This document shows, in pieces, positions 9,645-18,363 of a stretch of DNA of 64,000 nt. Position numbers and translations under genes: made by a program. A model generated the notes under the pieces. The model made no database searches. It had not been told where the DNA came from and saw nothing but the letters and a program-made list of their open reading frames with translations. Numbering within the stretch: the first letter of the stretch is position 1; each line of letters starts with the position of its first letter. The DNA is from Rubrivivax sp. (GTDB lineage Bacteria; Pseudomonadota; Gammaproteobacteria; Burkholderiales; Burkholderiaceae_C): the NCBI GenBank assembly GCA_004210455.1, contig SEFA01000001.1, positions 112,635 to 176,634 on the forward strand, read 5' to 3'.

Positions 9645-11655
9645 GCCAATCGAAGAACTCGCCGTACCAGAGCTTGGAGTTGCGCGGCTTCGTGACCCAA
9701 TGGTTCTCATCCGGGAACCACACCAGGCGGGCGTCGATGCCCTGCGTCTTCAGCGTGTTGTAGTACGCCAGGCCCTGGGCGTCGGGGACGCGGTAGTCGA
9801 GCTGGCCGTGGATGACCAGCGTCGGCGTGTTGAAGTTCTGCGCGTGGGCCATCGGGTTCTGCGCGGCGACCTTGGCCGGGTCCTTCCAGTACGGGGTGCC
9901 GAGCTCCTTCGTGGTCCACAGGTAGGCGTCCGCCGCGAACATCGCCGCCCAGTCGAAGCACCCGGCGTGGCAGATGTAGGCCTGGTAACGGCCGGCCGGC
10001 ACGTGACCGTTCATCCACGCCACCATGTAGCCGCCGTAGCTGCCGCCGGTGGCGAAGACCCGTTTCGGATCCGCCCACGGCTGCTTGAGCAGCAGGTCGG
10101 TCGCGATCTCGATGTCCTGCAGTTCCAGCTCGGCCCAGTGCCCGTTGATTGAGTCCGAGAAGCGGTTTCCGAAGCTTGAAGAGCCGTGGTAGTTCACGCA
10201 GGCGACGACGTAGCCTTGCGCCGCCATCGCCTGGTGATTCCAGCGCCAGTGCCAGCTGTCGCCCATCGCCGTGTGCGGACCGCCGTGGATCAGCTGCATC
10301 AGCGGCGCCTTCGTCTTCTTCTTCGGATCGAAGCCGGGCGGGTAGTAGAGCCACATTTGGACCAGGTCGCCGAGCGCGCCCTCGAACCAGAGTTCCTCCA
10401 CTTCGCCGAAGCGCAGGGACGCCAGCGCCGCGTCGTTGAAGGATTCGAGGCGATGCAGCACCTGTTCTTCCGCGTCGCCCTCGCGGTCGACGACGGACAC
10501 CTGCGGCGGGAAGGACGCGCTGTCGTGCAGCACGACCAGCGTGCCGGCTTCGAGCGCGAAGGCGCCGACATGGCCGCCCTCGCACAGCGGGAACGCGTGC
10601 AGCGTCTTCACGTCGAAGCGGTACAGGTGGCGGCGGCCCTGGTCCTCGGCGCAGAAGATCACGCCCAGGTCGTCCTCGTCCCAGCGCAGCGGGGCGGCGA
10701 CGTCCTGGTCCCATTCCTCGGACAGCACGGCCCAGTTGCCGTGCGTGTCGAGCACGGCCAGGTTGCGCGGCATCGTGTGCTTCAGTCCCCAGTGGCGGGC
10801 GATGAAGGCGATGTGCTGGCCCGCATGGCTGTAGACCGGCGCGGTCAGGTCCCAGCCGGGCTCCTGCAGCAGCACCTGCGCGCGGCCGGTGCGCACGTCG
10901 ATCTCGGCCAGCGCGTGGCGATGCTCCAGGGTCTTGGGCGTGTACGGATCGAAGCTGAACACGATGCGACGGCCGTCCGGCGAGATGTCGAAGGTGTCGG
11001 CATCGGGTTCCGCGCGGCTGAGCTCGAAGTCGGTGCCCTCGAACAGATCGCGGACTTCGCCGCTGGCCACGTCGAGCACGTGCAGATGCGGCACGCGGTT
11101 CATCGGCAGCGAGTGGTCCCAGAAACGGTAGAAGCCTTCCTCGGTCACATAGGCCGATTCCTTGCGGTCCTTGTCCGCCTTGCGGCGCTCGGCCTGCGCG
11201 GCCTGGCCTTTGAGGCCCGGATCGACCCACGACACGAAGGCGATGCGTTGGCCGTCGGGGAACCACTTGAAGGACTCGACACCGAACGGCAGCTTCGTCA
11301 CGCGGCGGCCCTCGCCGCCGTCGGGCGGGATCACGTAGAGCTGCGGCGCTTCGTCCTTGTCGTCCTCCTGCTCGCGGCGCGCGACGAAGGCCACCAGGTC
11401 GCCGGCCGGGCTCCAGCGTGGCTGCCCATCCTTCTCGCCGGTGGCGGTCAGCGCGCGCGGCTCGCCGCCCAGCGTCGACAGCAGCCACAGCGAGGTGGCC
11501 CCCTTGTTCTTCGCCATGTCGTAACGCATGACTGGCACGACGGCCTGCGCGCCGTCCGGCGACAGGCTGGGCGCGCCCAGTCTGTCCAGCGCCCACAGCG
11601 CGTCGACGTCGAAGGGCTTGGCTTCGCGAGTCTGTTTCTTCTTCGAGGTGGCCAT
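9589..11655 (-). CDS. S9 family serine peptidase (prolyl oligopeptidase / acylaminoacyl-peptidase type)
   Basis: A 688-residue alpha/beta-hydrolase peptidase. The N-terminal half is a seven-bladed beta-propeller with repeated DG...I-F-S type blades. The C-terminal catalytic domain has the nucleophile in GGSYGGYM (Ser539), the acid in HGQLDYRVP (Asp620) and the base in DENHWV (His652), the S9C pattern. No signal peptide is visible, so it is probably cytoplasmic. I chose ATG 11655 because it lies in a TGATG overlap with the stop of the upstream acetyltransferase gene; the open frame upstream belongs to that gene. It cleaves small peptides or acylated N-termini in known relatives; the substrate here is unknown. 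The C-terminus ends in a Lys/Arg tail. Confidence 0.93.
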   Translation of the reverse strand: MATSKKKQTREAKPFDVDALWALDRLGAPSLSPDGAQAVVPVMRYDMAKNKGATSLWLLSTLGGEPRALTATGEKDGQPRWSPAGDLVAFVARREQEDDKDEAPQLYVIPPDGGEGRRVTKLPFGVESFKWFPDGQRIAFVSWVDPGLKGQAAQAERRKADKDRKESAYVTEEGFYRFWDHSLPMNRVPHLHVLDVASGEVRDLFEGTDFELSRAEPDADTFDISPDGRRIVFSFDPYTPKTLEHRHALAEIDVRTGRAQVLLQEPGWDLTAPVYSHAGQHIAFIARHWGLKHTMPRNLAVLDTHGNWAVLSEEWDQDVAAPLRWDEDDLGVIFCAEDQGRRHLYRFDVKTLHAFPLCEGGHVGAFALEAGTLVVLHDSASFPPQVSVVDREGDAEEQVLHRLESFNDAALASLRFGEVEELWFEGALGDLVQMWLYYPPGFDPKKKTKAPLMQLIHGGPHTAMGDSWHWRWNHQAMAAQGYVVACVNYHGSSSFGNRFSDSINGHWAELELQDIEIATDLLLKQPWADPKRVFATGGSYGGYMVAWMNGHVPAGRYQAYICHAGCFDWAAMFAADAYLWTTKELGTPYWKDPAKVAAQNPMAHAQNFNTPTLVIHGQLDYRVPDAQGLAYYNTLKTQGIDARLVWFPDENHWVTKPRNSKLWYGEFFDWLKRHDTAGSRRGAKKKRA

Positions 11656-12263
11656 CAGGCGCTCCGGGGTTTGTCGATCAACCACTGCAGGTGGGTCTGG
11701 ATGGTCGGCCATTCGGCCGCGGTGATGCTGTAGACGGCGGTGTCGCGCGGCAGGCCGCTGGGCATCAGCATGTGCGAGCGCAGGACGCCGTCGAGCTGCG
11801 CGCCCAGGCGCTCGATCGCGCGGCGGCTCTGCGTGTTCAGGCGATTGGTGCGGAACTCCACCGCGATGCAGTCCAGCGTCTCGAAGGCATGCTTCAGCAG
11901 CAGGAGCTTGCACTGCGTGTTCAGCCCGCTGCGCTGGCTGGACGCGCGGGTCCAGGTGGAGCCGATCTCGACGCGGCGGTTGGCCGCGTCGATGTTCATG
12001 AAGGTCGTCATGCCGGCGACGCGGCCCTGGGCGTCGAAGACGGTGAACGGGTTCATCGAGCCCGCGTCGCGCAGCCTCAGTCGGCGGTCGATCTCGGCGC
12101 CCATGCGATCGGGCGCGGGCACGCTCGTGTACCAGAGCTTCCAGAGTTCGCCGTCGGCGACCGCGTCGACCAGCGCCGCGCGGTGGTCCTGCGACAGCGG
12201 CTCAAGCCGCGCATGCGGGCCGGTCAGCGTGACCGTCGCGGTGAAGGGGTGGGGTGCGGTCAT
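11655..12263 (-). CDS. GNAT-family N-acetyltransferase (RimJ/RimL-like)
   Basis: A 202-residue single-domain acetyltransferase of the RimJ/RimL-like GNAT group. Visible features are the beta4 segment with VAGMTTFMNI, the acetyl-CoA region reading EIGSTW...SGLNTQCKLLLLKHAFE, and the C-terminal NRLNTQSRRAIERLGAQLDGV, typical of this subgroup. The substrate (ribosomal protein N-terminus or small amine) cannot be told from sequence. The stop shares one base with the S9 peptidase start (TGATG), so the two are probably co-translated. Confidence 0.87.
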   Translation of the reverse strand: MTAPHPFTATVTLTGPHARLEPLSQDHRAALVDAVADGELWKLWYTSVPAPDRMGAEIDRRLRLRDAGSMNPFTVFDAQGRVAGMTTFMNIDAANRRVEIGSTWTRASSQRSGLNTQCKLLLLKHAFETLDCIAVEFRTNRLNTQSRRAIERLGAQLDGVLRSHMLMPSGLPRDTAVYSITAAEWPTIQTHLQWLIDKPRSA

Positions 12264-12345
12264 GGCGCGGGCCGACCCTCGGCCGGCGTTTCGAGGAGAA
12301 GAGAAAGGCGGTGGACGGCCAGGAGGGTGTCGACGGGGCGGCGCG

Positions 12346-12570
12346 TCAGCCCCTGCCGCCGAGCAGCAGCCGGCGCAGCGCCCATCGGCAGGCGCCCATG
12401 CCGACGAGGATGGTCAGCAGGCCCAGGATCTGCGTCGGTCCCCAGCCGGGCTCGCCGATGAATTCCCAGCCCAGCGCGCGACCGGCCAGCAGCCCGATCA
12501 CGCCGCCGCCGACGAACCCGAGCGCATCGGCCAGCGCGGCGCGCCAGGCGGTGTTGAAGTCTTGACTCAT
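12346..12570 (-). CDS. Small two-helix membrane protein, hypothetical
   Basis: A 74-residue protein with two hydrophobic segments, about residues 16-31 and 47-61, separated by a polar Trp/Gly/Pro loop and ending in an Arg-rich tail. I recognise no family. It starts 22 bases after the MoxR ATPase stop and precedes the acetyltransferase by about 80 bases on the same strand, so it is likely part of that transcription unit. Confidence 0.6.
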   Translation of the reverse strand: MSQDFNTAWRAALADALGFVGGGVIGLLAGRALGWEFIGEPGWGPTQILGLLTILVGMGACRWALRRLLLGGRG

Positions 12571-12592
12571 GACGGGATCGTACGGGCGGCGG

Positions 12593-13435
12593 TCAACGGT
12601 TGCGGCTCTGCATGTAGACGAGTTTCTCGAACAGGGTCAGGTCCTGCTCGTTCTTCAGCAGCGCGCCCACCAGCGGCGGGATCGCGACCTTGTCGTCCTG
12701 CGTCTGCAGCGCTTCCAGCGGGATGTCCTCGGCCAGCAGCAGCTTGAGCCAGTCGATCAGTTCCGAGGTCGAGGGTTTCTTCTTCAGCCCCGGCAGCTTG
12801 CGCACGTCGTAGAAGGTCTTCAGCGCGGCGGCCAGCAGGTCCTTCTTCAAGCCGGGGAAGTGGACGTCGACGATGGCTTGCATCGTGTCGGCCTCGGGGA
12901 ACTTGATGTAATGGAAGAAGCAGCGGCGCAGGAAGGCGTCCGGCAGTTCCTTCTCGTTGTTGGAGGTGATGAACACCAGCGGCCGGTGTTTGGCCCGGAC
13001 CCACTCGCGCGTCTCGTAGACGTAGAACTCCATCCGGTCGAGCTCGCGCAGCAGGTCGTTGGGGAACTCGATGTCGGCCTTGTCGATCTCGTCGATCAGC
13101 AGCGCCACCGGCGTGTCCGACGCGAACGCCTCCCACAGCGTGCCCTTGACGATGTAGTTGGCGATGTCACGCACCTTGTCGTCGCCCAGCTGGCTGTCGC
13201 GCAGGCGACTGACCGCGTCGTACTCGTACAGGCCCTGCTGGGCCTTGGTGGTGCTCTTCACGTGCCACTGCAGCAGCGGCAGCCCCAGGGCCTTGGCGAC
13301 CTCCTCGGCCAGCAGCGTCTTGCCGGTGCCCGGTTCGCCCTTGACCAGCAGCGGTCGCGTCAGCGTGATGGCCGCGTTCACCGCCAGCATCAGGTCGGGC
13401 GTGGCGACGTAGTCCTGGGAACCTTGGAATTTCAT
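12593..13435 (-). CDS. MoxR-family AAA+ ATPase
   Basis: A 280-residue AAA+ ATPase of the MoxR type. Walker A is GEPGTGKT at residues 33-40, Walker B is LLIDEIDKAD, and sensor 1 lies in the VFITSNNEKELPDAF segment followed by the RRC arginine region. Such ATPases act with VWA-domain partners in maturing or loading cofactors into protein complexes. The partner here is most likely the VWA protein at 6093-7286, which in many betaproteobacteria is adjacent but in this window is separated by about 5 kb. The start ATG 13435 faces cytochrome c4 across a short divergent promoter region. Confidence 0.9.
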   Translation of the reverse strand: MKFQGSQDYVATPDLMLAVNAAITLTRPLLVKGEPGTGKTLLAEEVAKALGLPLLQWHVKSTTKAQQGLYEYDAVSRLRDSQLGDDKVRDIANYIVKGTLWEAFASDTPVALLIDEIDKADIEFPNDLLRELDRMEFYVYETREWVRAKHRPLVFITSNNEKELPDAFLRRCFFHYIKFPEADTMQAIVDVHFPGLKKDLLAAALKTFYDVRKLPGLKKKPSTSELIDWLKLLLAEDIPLEALQTQDDKVAIPPLVGALLKNEQDLTLFEKLVYMQSRNR

Positions 13436-13470
13436 GAGCGGCTTCTCTAGCGCAGGGGTGAAAACCAGTA

Positions 13471-13490
13471 TATAGGGCCCCCCCTATAAT
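13471..13490. promoter_or_regulatory. Palindrome overlapping a TATAAT element in the moxR / cytochrome c4 divergent gap
   Basis: TATAGGG (13471-13477), CCCC, CCCTATA (13482-13488) form a perfect 7-bp inverted repeat. TATAAT at 13485-13490 can serve as a -10 box for the cytochrome gene, and the opposite arm gives CTATATA on the minus strand for the moxR gene. No good -35 box is visible in either direction. A shared core promoter or an operator is likely; the factor is unknown. Confidence 0.45.
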
Positions 13491-13522
13491 CGCGCCGCCC
13501 CAAATCCTAGAAGATCGGGACC

Positions 13523-14281
13523 ATGAGAAGACAACTGCAGATCTCCCTCGCGTTGATGCTGGCCGGAAGTGCGTTTGTTGTAGCCGCTCAGTCCAACGCT
13601 CCTTCGTCGCCCGCGCCGGGACAAGCGCCGTCGACGTCCAACCCTGGCGCGACAGGCGCCGCAACAGGGGCCACGACAGGGGCCACGACAGGGTCCGCAA
13701 CACCTGGCCCCCAGGCCAACATCCAGGCCAAGGTGGCCATGTGCATCGGCTGCCACGGCATCCCCGGCTACCAGGCCACCTTCCCCGAGGTGCACAAGGT
13801 GCCGATGATCGCGGGCCAGAATGCCAAGTACATCGCCTCGGCGCTGACCTCCTACGCCAAGGGCGACCGCAAGCACCCGACGATGCGCGGCATCGCGCTG
13901 CCGCTGTCGGACCGCGACGTCACGGAGATCTCGGAGTATTACGCCGGCCTGGCCAAGGTCGAGCCGGTGCCCGCGACGGTGGAGGCGCCGGCCGACGTCA
14001 AGAAGCTGCTCGACAAGGGCGTCTGCGCGAGCTGTCATGGCGCCAACTTCAGCAAGCCCATCGACGGCACCTACCCGAAGATCGCTGGCCAGCACGCCGA
14101 CTATCTTTACGTCGCCCTGAAGTCCTACCAGATCGAGGGCAAGCCCTATCACGGACGCACCAACGCGGTGATGGCGGGGCAGGTCAAGCAATTCAGTCAC
14201 GCTGAACTGAAGCTTCTGTCGCAGTATTTGGCAGGTTTGCCTTCCGAACTACGTACAGTCCCGCAATCGCGGTTCCGCTGA
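13523..14281 (+). CDS. Di-haem cytochrome c4 family protein
   Basis: A 252-residue periplasmic or membrane-associated electron carrier. The signal peptide is residues 1-22. A low-complexity Ala/Thr/Gly/Pro linker follows (residues about 25-65), containing a short tandem repeat built on ggggccacgaca. Two cytochrome c domains each carry CxxCH: CIGCH in the first and CASCH in the second, with distal Met ligands likely in PTMRG and in NAVMAG. Cytochromes c4 pass electrons from the bc1 complex to terminal oxidases. It is monocistronic: a strong terminator follows about 50 bases after the stop. Confidence 0.92.
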   Translation: MRRQLQISLALMLAGSAFVVAAQSNAPSSPAPGQAPSTSNPGATGAATGATTGATTGSATPGPQANIQAKVAMCIGCHGIPGYQATFPEVHKVPMIAGQNAKYIASALTSYAKGDRKHPTMRGIALPLSDRDVTEISEYYAGLAKVEPVPATVEAPADVKKLLDKGVCASCHGANFSKPIDGTYPKIAGQHADYLYVALKSYQIEGKPYHGRTNAVMAGQVKQFSHAELKLLSQYLAGLPSELRTVPQSRFR

Positions 14282-14330
14282 TCCGTGGCAGGCTGTGAGC
14301 CGTCCTCGGGCCCAGCGAAGAGAAGTAGCC

Positions 14331-14355
14331 AAACCGCCCCTCGGGGCGGTTTTTT
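14331..14355 (+). terminator. Rho-independent terminator after cytochrome c4
   Basis: AAACCGCCCC (14331-14340), loop TC, GGGGCGGTTT (14343-14352), running on into T's up to 14355. The GC-rich stem plus a six-base T run is a textbook intrinsic terminator. Confidence 0.9.
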
Positions 14356-14426
14356 CATGGTTGATCTGACTGTGCGTGCGCCGAGGAGGGCGCCATACTG
14401 TGTTGTCCTGGACGAAAACGCCAGTC

Positions 14427-15704
14427 ATGCTGAAGAAGATCCCCACGGCCCAGGTGAAGCTGGGCATGTATCTGCAAGGGATGGAAGGGTCGTGGCTGTC
14501 CCACCCCTTCTGGAAGACGAAATTCGTCCTCACCGATCCCGAGGATGTGAAGGCGCTGAAGGCCAGCGGCGTGCCGTTCTGCTGGATCGACGCGTCCAAG
14601 GGTCTGGACGTCGACGTGCCCGAAGCGCCCAAGGCCGTCCTCGCGCCGCCGGCTGCCGCGCCGGCGCCTGTGGCCGTGTCCGCGCCTGCGACCGCGGAGG
14701 TGTCTGCCGCGCCGGCGGCGGCGGCGGCGTCGCCTCGACTGGAGTTGAGCACCGCGCCCGCTTCGATGGGCGAGGAGCTTGAACGCGCCACGCAGGTGAT
14801 GCAGCGGTCCAAGCGGGCCGTGATGACCCTGTTCGGCGAGGCCCGCTTGGGCAAGGCGATCGACGCCGAGCAATGCCTGCCCCTCGTGGAGGAGGTGGCG
14901 AGCTCGGTGGTCCGCAATCCGTCGGCGCTGATCAGCCTGGCGCGGCTCAAGACCAAGGACGACTACACCTACATGCACTCGGTGGCGGTGTGCGCGCTGA
15001 TGGTGTCGCTGGCCCGGCAGATGGGCCTGGACGAAGCCCAGACGCGCGAGGCCGGGCTGGCGGGGCTGCTGCACGACGTGGGCAAGATGATGATGCCGCT
15101 CAATGTGCTGAACAAGCCGGGCGCGCTGACCGACGACGAGTTCGCGATCATGCGCGACCACCCGACGCGCGGTTTCGAGATGCTCAAGGAAGGCACCTCG
15201 GTCCCCGAGGCGGCGCTGGACGTGGCGCTGCGGCATCACGAGAAGATGGACGGCACGGGCTATCCGGGGAAGCTGGCGGGCGAGCAGATCAGCCTGCTGT
15301 CGCGCATGGGCGCGGTGTGCGACGTGTACGACGCGATCACCTCGAACCGGCCCTACAAGAACGCTTGGGATCCGGCCTCCTCGCTGGCGCGGATGGCGCA
15401 GTGGACAGGGCATTTCGATCCGCGGGTGTTCCAGGCCTTCGTGAAGTGCGTGGGCATCTATCCGGTGGGAACGCTGGTGAAGCTGCAGTCGGGCCGGCTG
15501 GCGGTGGTGCTGGAGCAGAACGCCACGGCGCTGACGGCGCCGCGGGTGCGGGTGTTCTATTCGACCAAGTCGCAGATGCCCATCCCGACGCAGGTGCTGG
15601 ACCTGTCGTCGGCCAGCGCCGGCGATCGCATCATCGGCCGCGAGGACCCGGCCACCTGGGGCTTCCAGCGGCTCGACGAACTCTGGCAGGCGCCGGCAAA
15701 GTGA
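14427..15704 (+). CDS. HD-GYP domain protein, probable c-di-GMP phosphodiesterase
   Basis: A 425-residue cytoplasmic protein. The N-terminal portion (about 1-70, starting [16 protein letters not shown]) matches the DUF3391 domain often found before HD-GYP. An Ala/Pro-rich linker follows. The HD-GYP domain has the metal-binding HDVGK and the diagnostic [11 protein letters not shown] motif, followed by [12 protein letters not shown], so it should hydrolyse c-di-GMP. ATG 14427 fits the family start; an upstream in-frame ATG at 14376 adds 17 residues that look non-coding. With the EAL protein at 7418-8710 it is the second c-di-GMP-degrading enzyme in the window. Confidence 0.92.
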   Translation: MLKKIPTAQVKLGMYLQGMEGSWLSHPFWKTKFVLTDPEDVKALKASGVPFCWIDASKGLDVDVPEAPKAVLAPPAAAPAPVAVSAPATAEVSAAPAAAAASPRLELSTAPASMGEELERATQVMQRSKRAVMTLFGEARLGKAIDAEQCLPLVEEVASSVVRNPSALISLARLKTKDDYTYMHSVAVCALMVSLARQMGLDEAQTREAGLAGLLHDVGKMMMPLNVLNKPGALTDDEFAIMRDHPTRGFEMLKEGTSVPEAALDVALRHHEKMDGTGYPGKLAGEQISLLSRMGAVCDVYDAITSNRPYKNAWDPASSLARMAQWTGHFDPRVFQAFVKCVGIYPVGTLVKLQSGRLAVVLEQNATALTAPRVRVFYSTKSQMPIPTQVLDLSSASAGDRIIGREDPATWGFQRLDELWQAPAK

Positions 15705-15832
15705 CGCCGGCATCGTGATGCGCACCCTCGGGAGAGGCCGCGCGGACGACAACCGCAAGTCTCAGTAGTCGTCGGCGACTCATCGCAGTGGGTCGACTCA
15801 ATCTCTGAGGCGAAAGTCTCCTCGTTCAGGCA

Positions 15833-16545
15833 ATGGTTCGCCTGAACCGATCGCCGGAAGATGCAGTCATCGCGCTGATGAACGGCGCGGGAGAGCATCT
15901 GATGGCAGTACTTTGGAAAGACAGCAACGGGGACGCCACGCTGGCGCCGGTGCATAGCGACGCATGCAATGAGGACGTGGACGCACAAGGCGTTCTGACG
16001 GCTCCCTTCGACGTGGTGGCCTATGCTGGGCCGGTGACGGTCGATGGATACGAGCGCCTCAGCGATCTGCTTGAATCCCAGAAGAGGAATCGCGATGCGC
16101 TTCTGATCCTGGAAACGGCTGGAGGGGAGCCTGATGCGGCGTTTCGCATTGCAAGGGCGCTCGGCTTTCACTATCGGCGCGTGCACGCGCTGATCCCCCG
16201 CCACTGCAAAAGCGCAGGTACGTTGATCGCGCTCGGCGCCCGCTGGCGGAGCAGGTTGATCCACAGCGCTTGGCGGAGATGCATCGCGCCATGACCGTTG
16301 CGCTTGCCTACGGGCAACGGCTGGCTGAACACAGTCAGAACATCGGTCAGGAGGCGCTGACGAAGTTGGTCACCTGCTACCCGTCGCACTCCTTTGTGAT
16401 CGATCGCAAGGAGGCGCGAGTGCTCTTTCGAAATGTCTGGCCAGTTGGCGAGCCGTTCCGATCGATCGCCGCCCGGTATGGGCATTGGCTGAGCACCGGC
16501 GCTTCAAACGACTGCCCTGTTGTTTCTCTTCAAAGCTTCCCCTGA
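15833..16545 (+). pseudogene. Decayed Clp-fold (SDH-type) serine protease
   Basis: Two overlapping frames together look like one broken gene. The first (15833 to about 16240) ends its conserved part with LILETAGGEPDAAFRIARAL and CKSAGTLIALGA, the oxyanion and Ser-nucleophile regions of Clp-fold proteases of the SDH family. The second, in another frame, starts at about 16246 with AEQVDPQRLAEMHRAM and includes YPSHSFVIDRKEARVLF, the family C-terminus. The stretch that should lie between them, with the Asp/His region, is missing. An internal deletion with a frameshift at about 16237-16246 explains this best. Base composition is visibly less GC-rich than neighbours, suggesting acquisition then decay. 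Alternatively the first ORF is a short 153-residue protein. Confidence 0.65.
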
Positions 16546-16564
16546 CCCCTGAAGGAGTCCATCT

Positions 16565-16714
16565 ATGTACAAATCCACCAAGCCGTTCGATTTTGTCGCC
16601 GAGGCCAAGCGACGGATGCTGGACCGCATCGTTGCGTCGAATCCCTGGTTGTTCGATTCCAACCGGAGGCCGGCGAACCAAAGGCCGTCCGGAAAGACCC
16701 CGACCTCCCGCTGA
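16565..16714 (+). CDS. 49-residue hypothetical protein
   Basis: A short frame starting ATG TAC AAA with a good Shine-Dalgarno (GAAGGAG) 8 bases upstream, ending at TGA 16714. It is basic and hydrophilic with no recognised family. It follows the decayed Clp-fold protease by 19 bases in the same direction and shares its lower GC, so it may be an intact survivor of the same acquired unit. Confidence 0.45.
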   Translation: MYKSTKPFDFVAEAKRRMLDRIVASNPWLFDSNRRPANQRPSGKTPTSR

Positions 16715-16730
16715 GCCTGCGCTCCCTACA

Positions 16731-16758
16731 CTCCCCGACATCACACGACGTCGGGGAG
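16731..16758 (+). promoter_or_regulatory. Hairpin covering the ribosome-binding site of the family-5 solute-binding protein
   Basis: CTCCCCGAC (16731-16739) pairs perfectly with GTCGGGGAG (16750-16758) across a 10-base loop. The right arm contains GGGGAG, the likely Shine-Dalgarno of the gene starting at 16765. As RNA this could block translation initiation until opened. There is no T run, so it is not a standard terminator. Confidence 0.45.
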
Positions 16759-16764
16759 CGCGGG

Positions 16765-18363
16765 ATGACACGAAGGCTCATGCTGCTGGCGCTGTGCGCC
16801 GGCGTGGTCGGAGGATCTCTCGGCGGCGCGCCCGCGGCCCACGCGCAGACCTTGCGCTGGGCCAGCCAGGGCGACGCGCAGACGATGGACCCGCATTCGC
16901 AGAACGAGAGCCTGACCAACGGCATGAACTCGCAGGTCTACGAGCGGCTCACCGCGCGCGACCGCCAGCTCAACATCGTGCCGGGTCTTGCCACGGAATG
17001 GACCCAGGTCAGCCCGCTCGTCTGGCGCTTCAAGCTGCGCCCCAACGTCAAGTTCCATGACGGCTCGGCCTTCACCGCCGACGACGTCCTCTTCTCGCTG
17101 CAGCGCGCCAAGGCGCCGACCTCGCAGGTCGCGGTCTACGCCAACGCCGTGGGCACGGCGCGCAAGATCGACGACCTCACCGTCGAGATCACCCAGCCGC
17201 GCTTCAACCCGATCTTCCTGCAGCACCTGGACCTGCTCTTCATCATGAGCAAGTCCTGGAGCGAACAGCACAAGGTGACGAAGCCGCTCAGCTTCAAGGA
17301 CAACGAGGAAAGCTTCGCCGGCTTCAACATGAACGGCACCGGCCCCTTCATGCTGGTCCGCCGCCAGCCCGGCATCCGCACCGTCTACAAGCGCAATCCC
17401 AACTGGTGGGGGCGCTTCGAGGGCAATGTGCAGGAAGTGCAGTTCACGCCGATCTCGAACGACGCGACCCGGCTGGCCGCGCTGGTGTCGGGCGAGGTCG
17501 ACCTGCTGCTCGATCCGGCGCCGCGCGACGTGCCGCGGCTGCGCGCGACGCCCGGCGTGCAGGTCATCGAGGGGCTGGAGAACCGCCTGATCTTCGTCGG
17601 CATGGACCAGGCGCGCGACACGCTGGTCTACGGCCGCGCGCCCAACGGCAAGAACCCGTTCCAGGACCTGCGCGTGCGGCGCGCGATGTACCAGGCCGTC
17701 GACATCGACGCCATCCACAAGCGCCTGATGAGCGGCCTGTCGCAGCCCACGGGCGGGCTGACGCCGTCGCCGCTCGGCGCCTTCAACGATGCGGCGCTGG
17801 AGACGCGCCTGTCCTTCGACCTCGCCGCCGCGCGCAAGGCCATGGCCGACGCCGGATATCCCGAGGGCTTCGAGGTGACGCTGGACTGCCCCAACAACCG
17901 CTACGTCAACGACGAGGCGATCTGCCTCGCACTGGCGTCGATGTGGTCGCAGATCAAGGTGAAGGTGAAGGTCAACGCGATGCCGCGCGTCCTCTACTTC
18001 CCCAAGCTGGAGCGCTACGAGACCAGCCTCTACCTGATGGGCTGGGGCGGCGCGATCACCGACGCGGAGACCATCCTGACGCCGGTCTACCGCAGCGACG
18101 ACAAGTCCTCCGGCGCGGGCTACTACAACTACGGGCGATCGAAGGATCCGAAGTTCGATCAACTGGCGGGCGCTTCGTCGACGGAAGCCGACCCGGTCAA
18201 GCGCGAACAGCTGATACGCGCCGCGCTGCAGGAATACCGCGAGCAGATCCATGTGATCCCCTTGCATCGCCAGGCCGCGCCGTGGGCGGTGCGGCAGGGC
18301 GTGAAGGCGGTGCACCGCGCCGACAACTGGCTGGACTACGCCTGGGTGACACTGCCGAAATGA
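16765..18363 (+). CDS. ABC transporter family-5 periplasmic substrate-binding protein
   Basis: A 532-residue exported protein of the SBP_bac_5 family (DppA/OppA/NikA-like). The signal peptide is residues 1-28 ending AAHAQ. Family features include LTARDRQLNIVPGLATEW, RFKLRPNVKFHDG and the C-terminal YRSDD...GYYNYGRSKDPKFDQL segment. Members bind peptides, opines, glutathione or nickel chelates. The stop overlaps the ureD start in an ATGA arrangement, and no permease genes adjoin it. Coupling to ureD hints at a role for urease, such as nickel supply, but that is inference; a dipeptide-binding role is equally compatible with the sequence. Confidence 0.88.
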   Translation: MTRRLMLLALCAGVVGGSLGGAPAAHAQTLRWASQGDAQTMDPHSQNESLTNGMNSQVYERLTARDRQLNIVPGLATEWTQVSPLVWRFKLRPNVKFHDGSAFTADDVLFSLQRAKAPTSQVAVYANAVGTARKIDDLTVEITQPRFNPIFLQHLDLLFIMSKSWSEQHKVTKPLSFKDNEESFAGFNMNGTGPFMLVRRQPGIRTVYKRNPNWWGRFEGNVQEVQFTPISNDATRLAALVSGEVDLLLDPAPRDVPRLRATPGVQVIEGLENRLIFVGMDQARDTLVYGRAPNGKNPFQDLRVRRAMYQAVDIDAIHKRLMSGLSQPTGGLTPSPLGAFNDAALETRLSFDLAAARKAMADAGYPEGFEVTLDCPNNRYVNDEAICLALASMWSQIKVKVKVNAMPRVLYFPKLERYETSLYLMGWGGAITDAETILTPVYRSDDKSSGAGYYNYGRSKDPKFDQLAGASSTEADPVKREQLIRAALQEYREQIHVIPLHRQAAPWAVRQGVKAVHRADNWLDYAWVTLPK

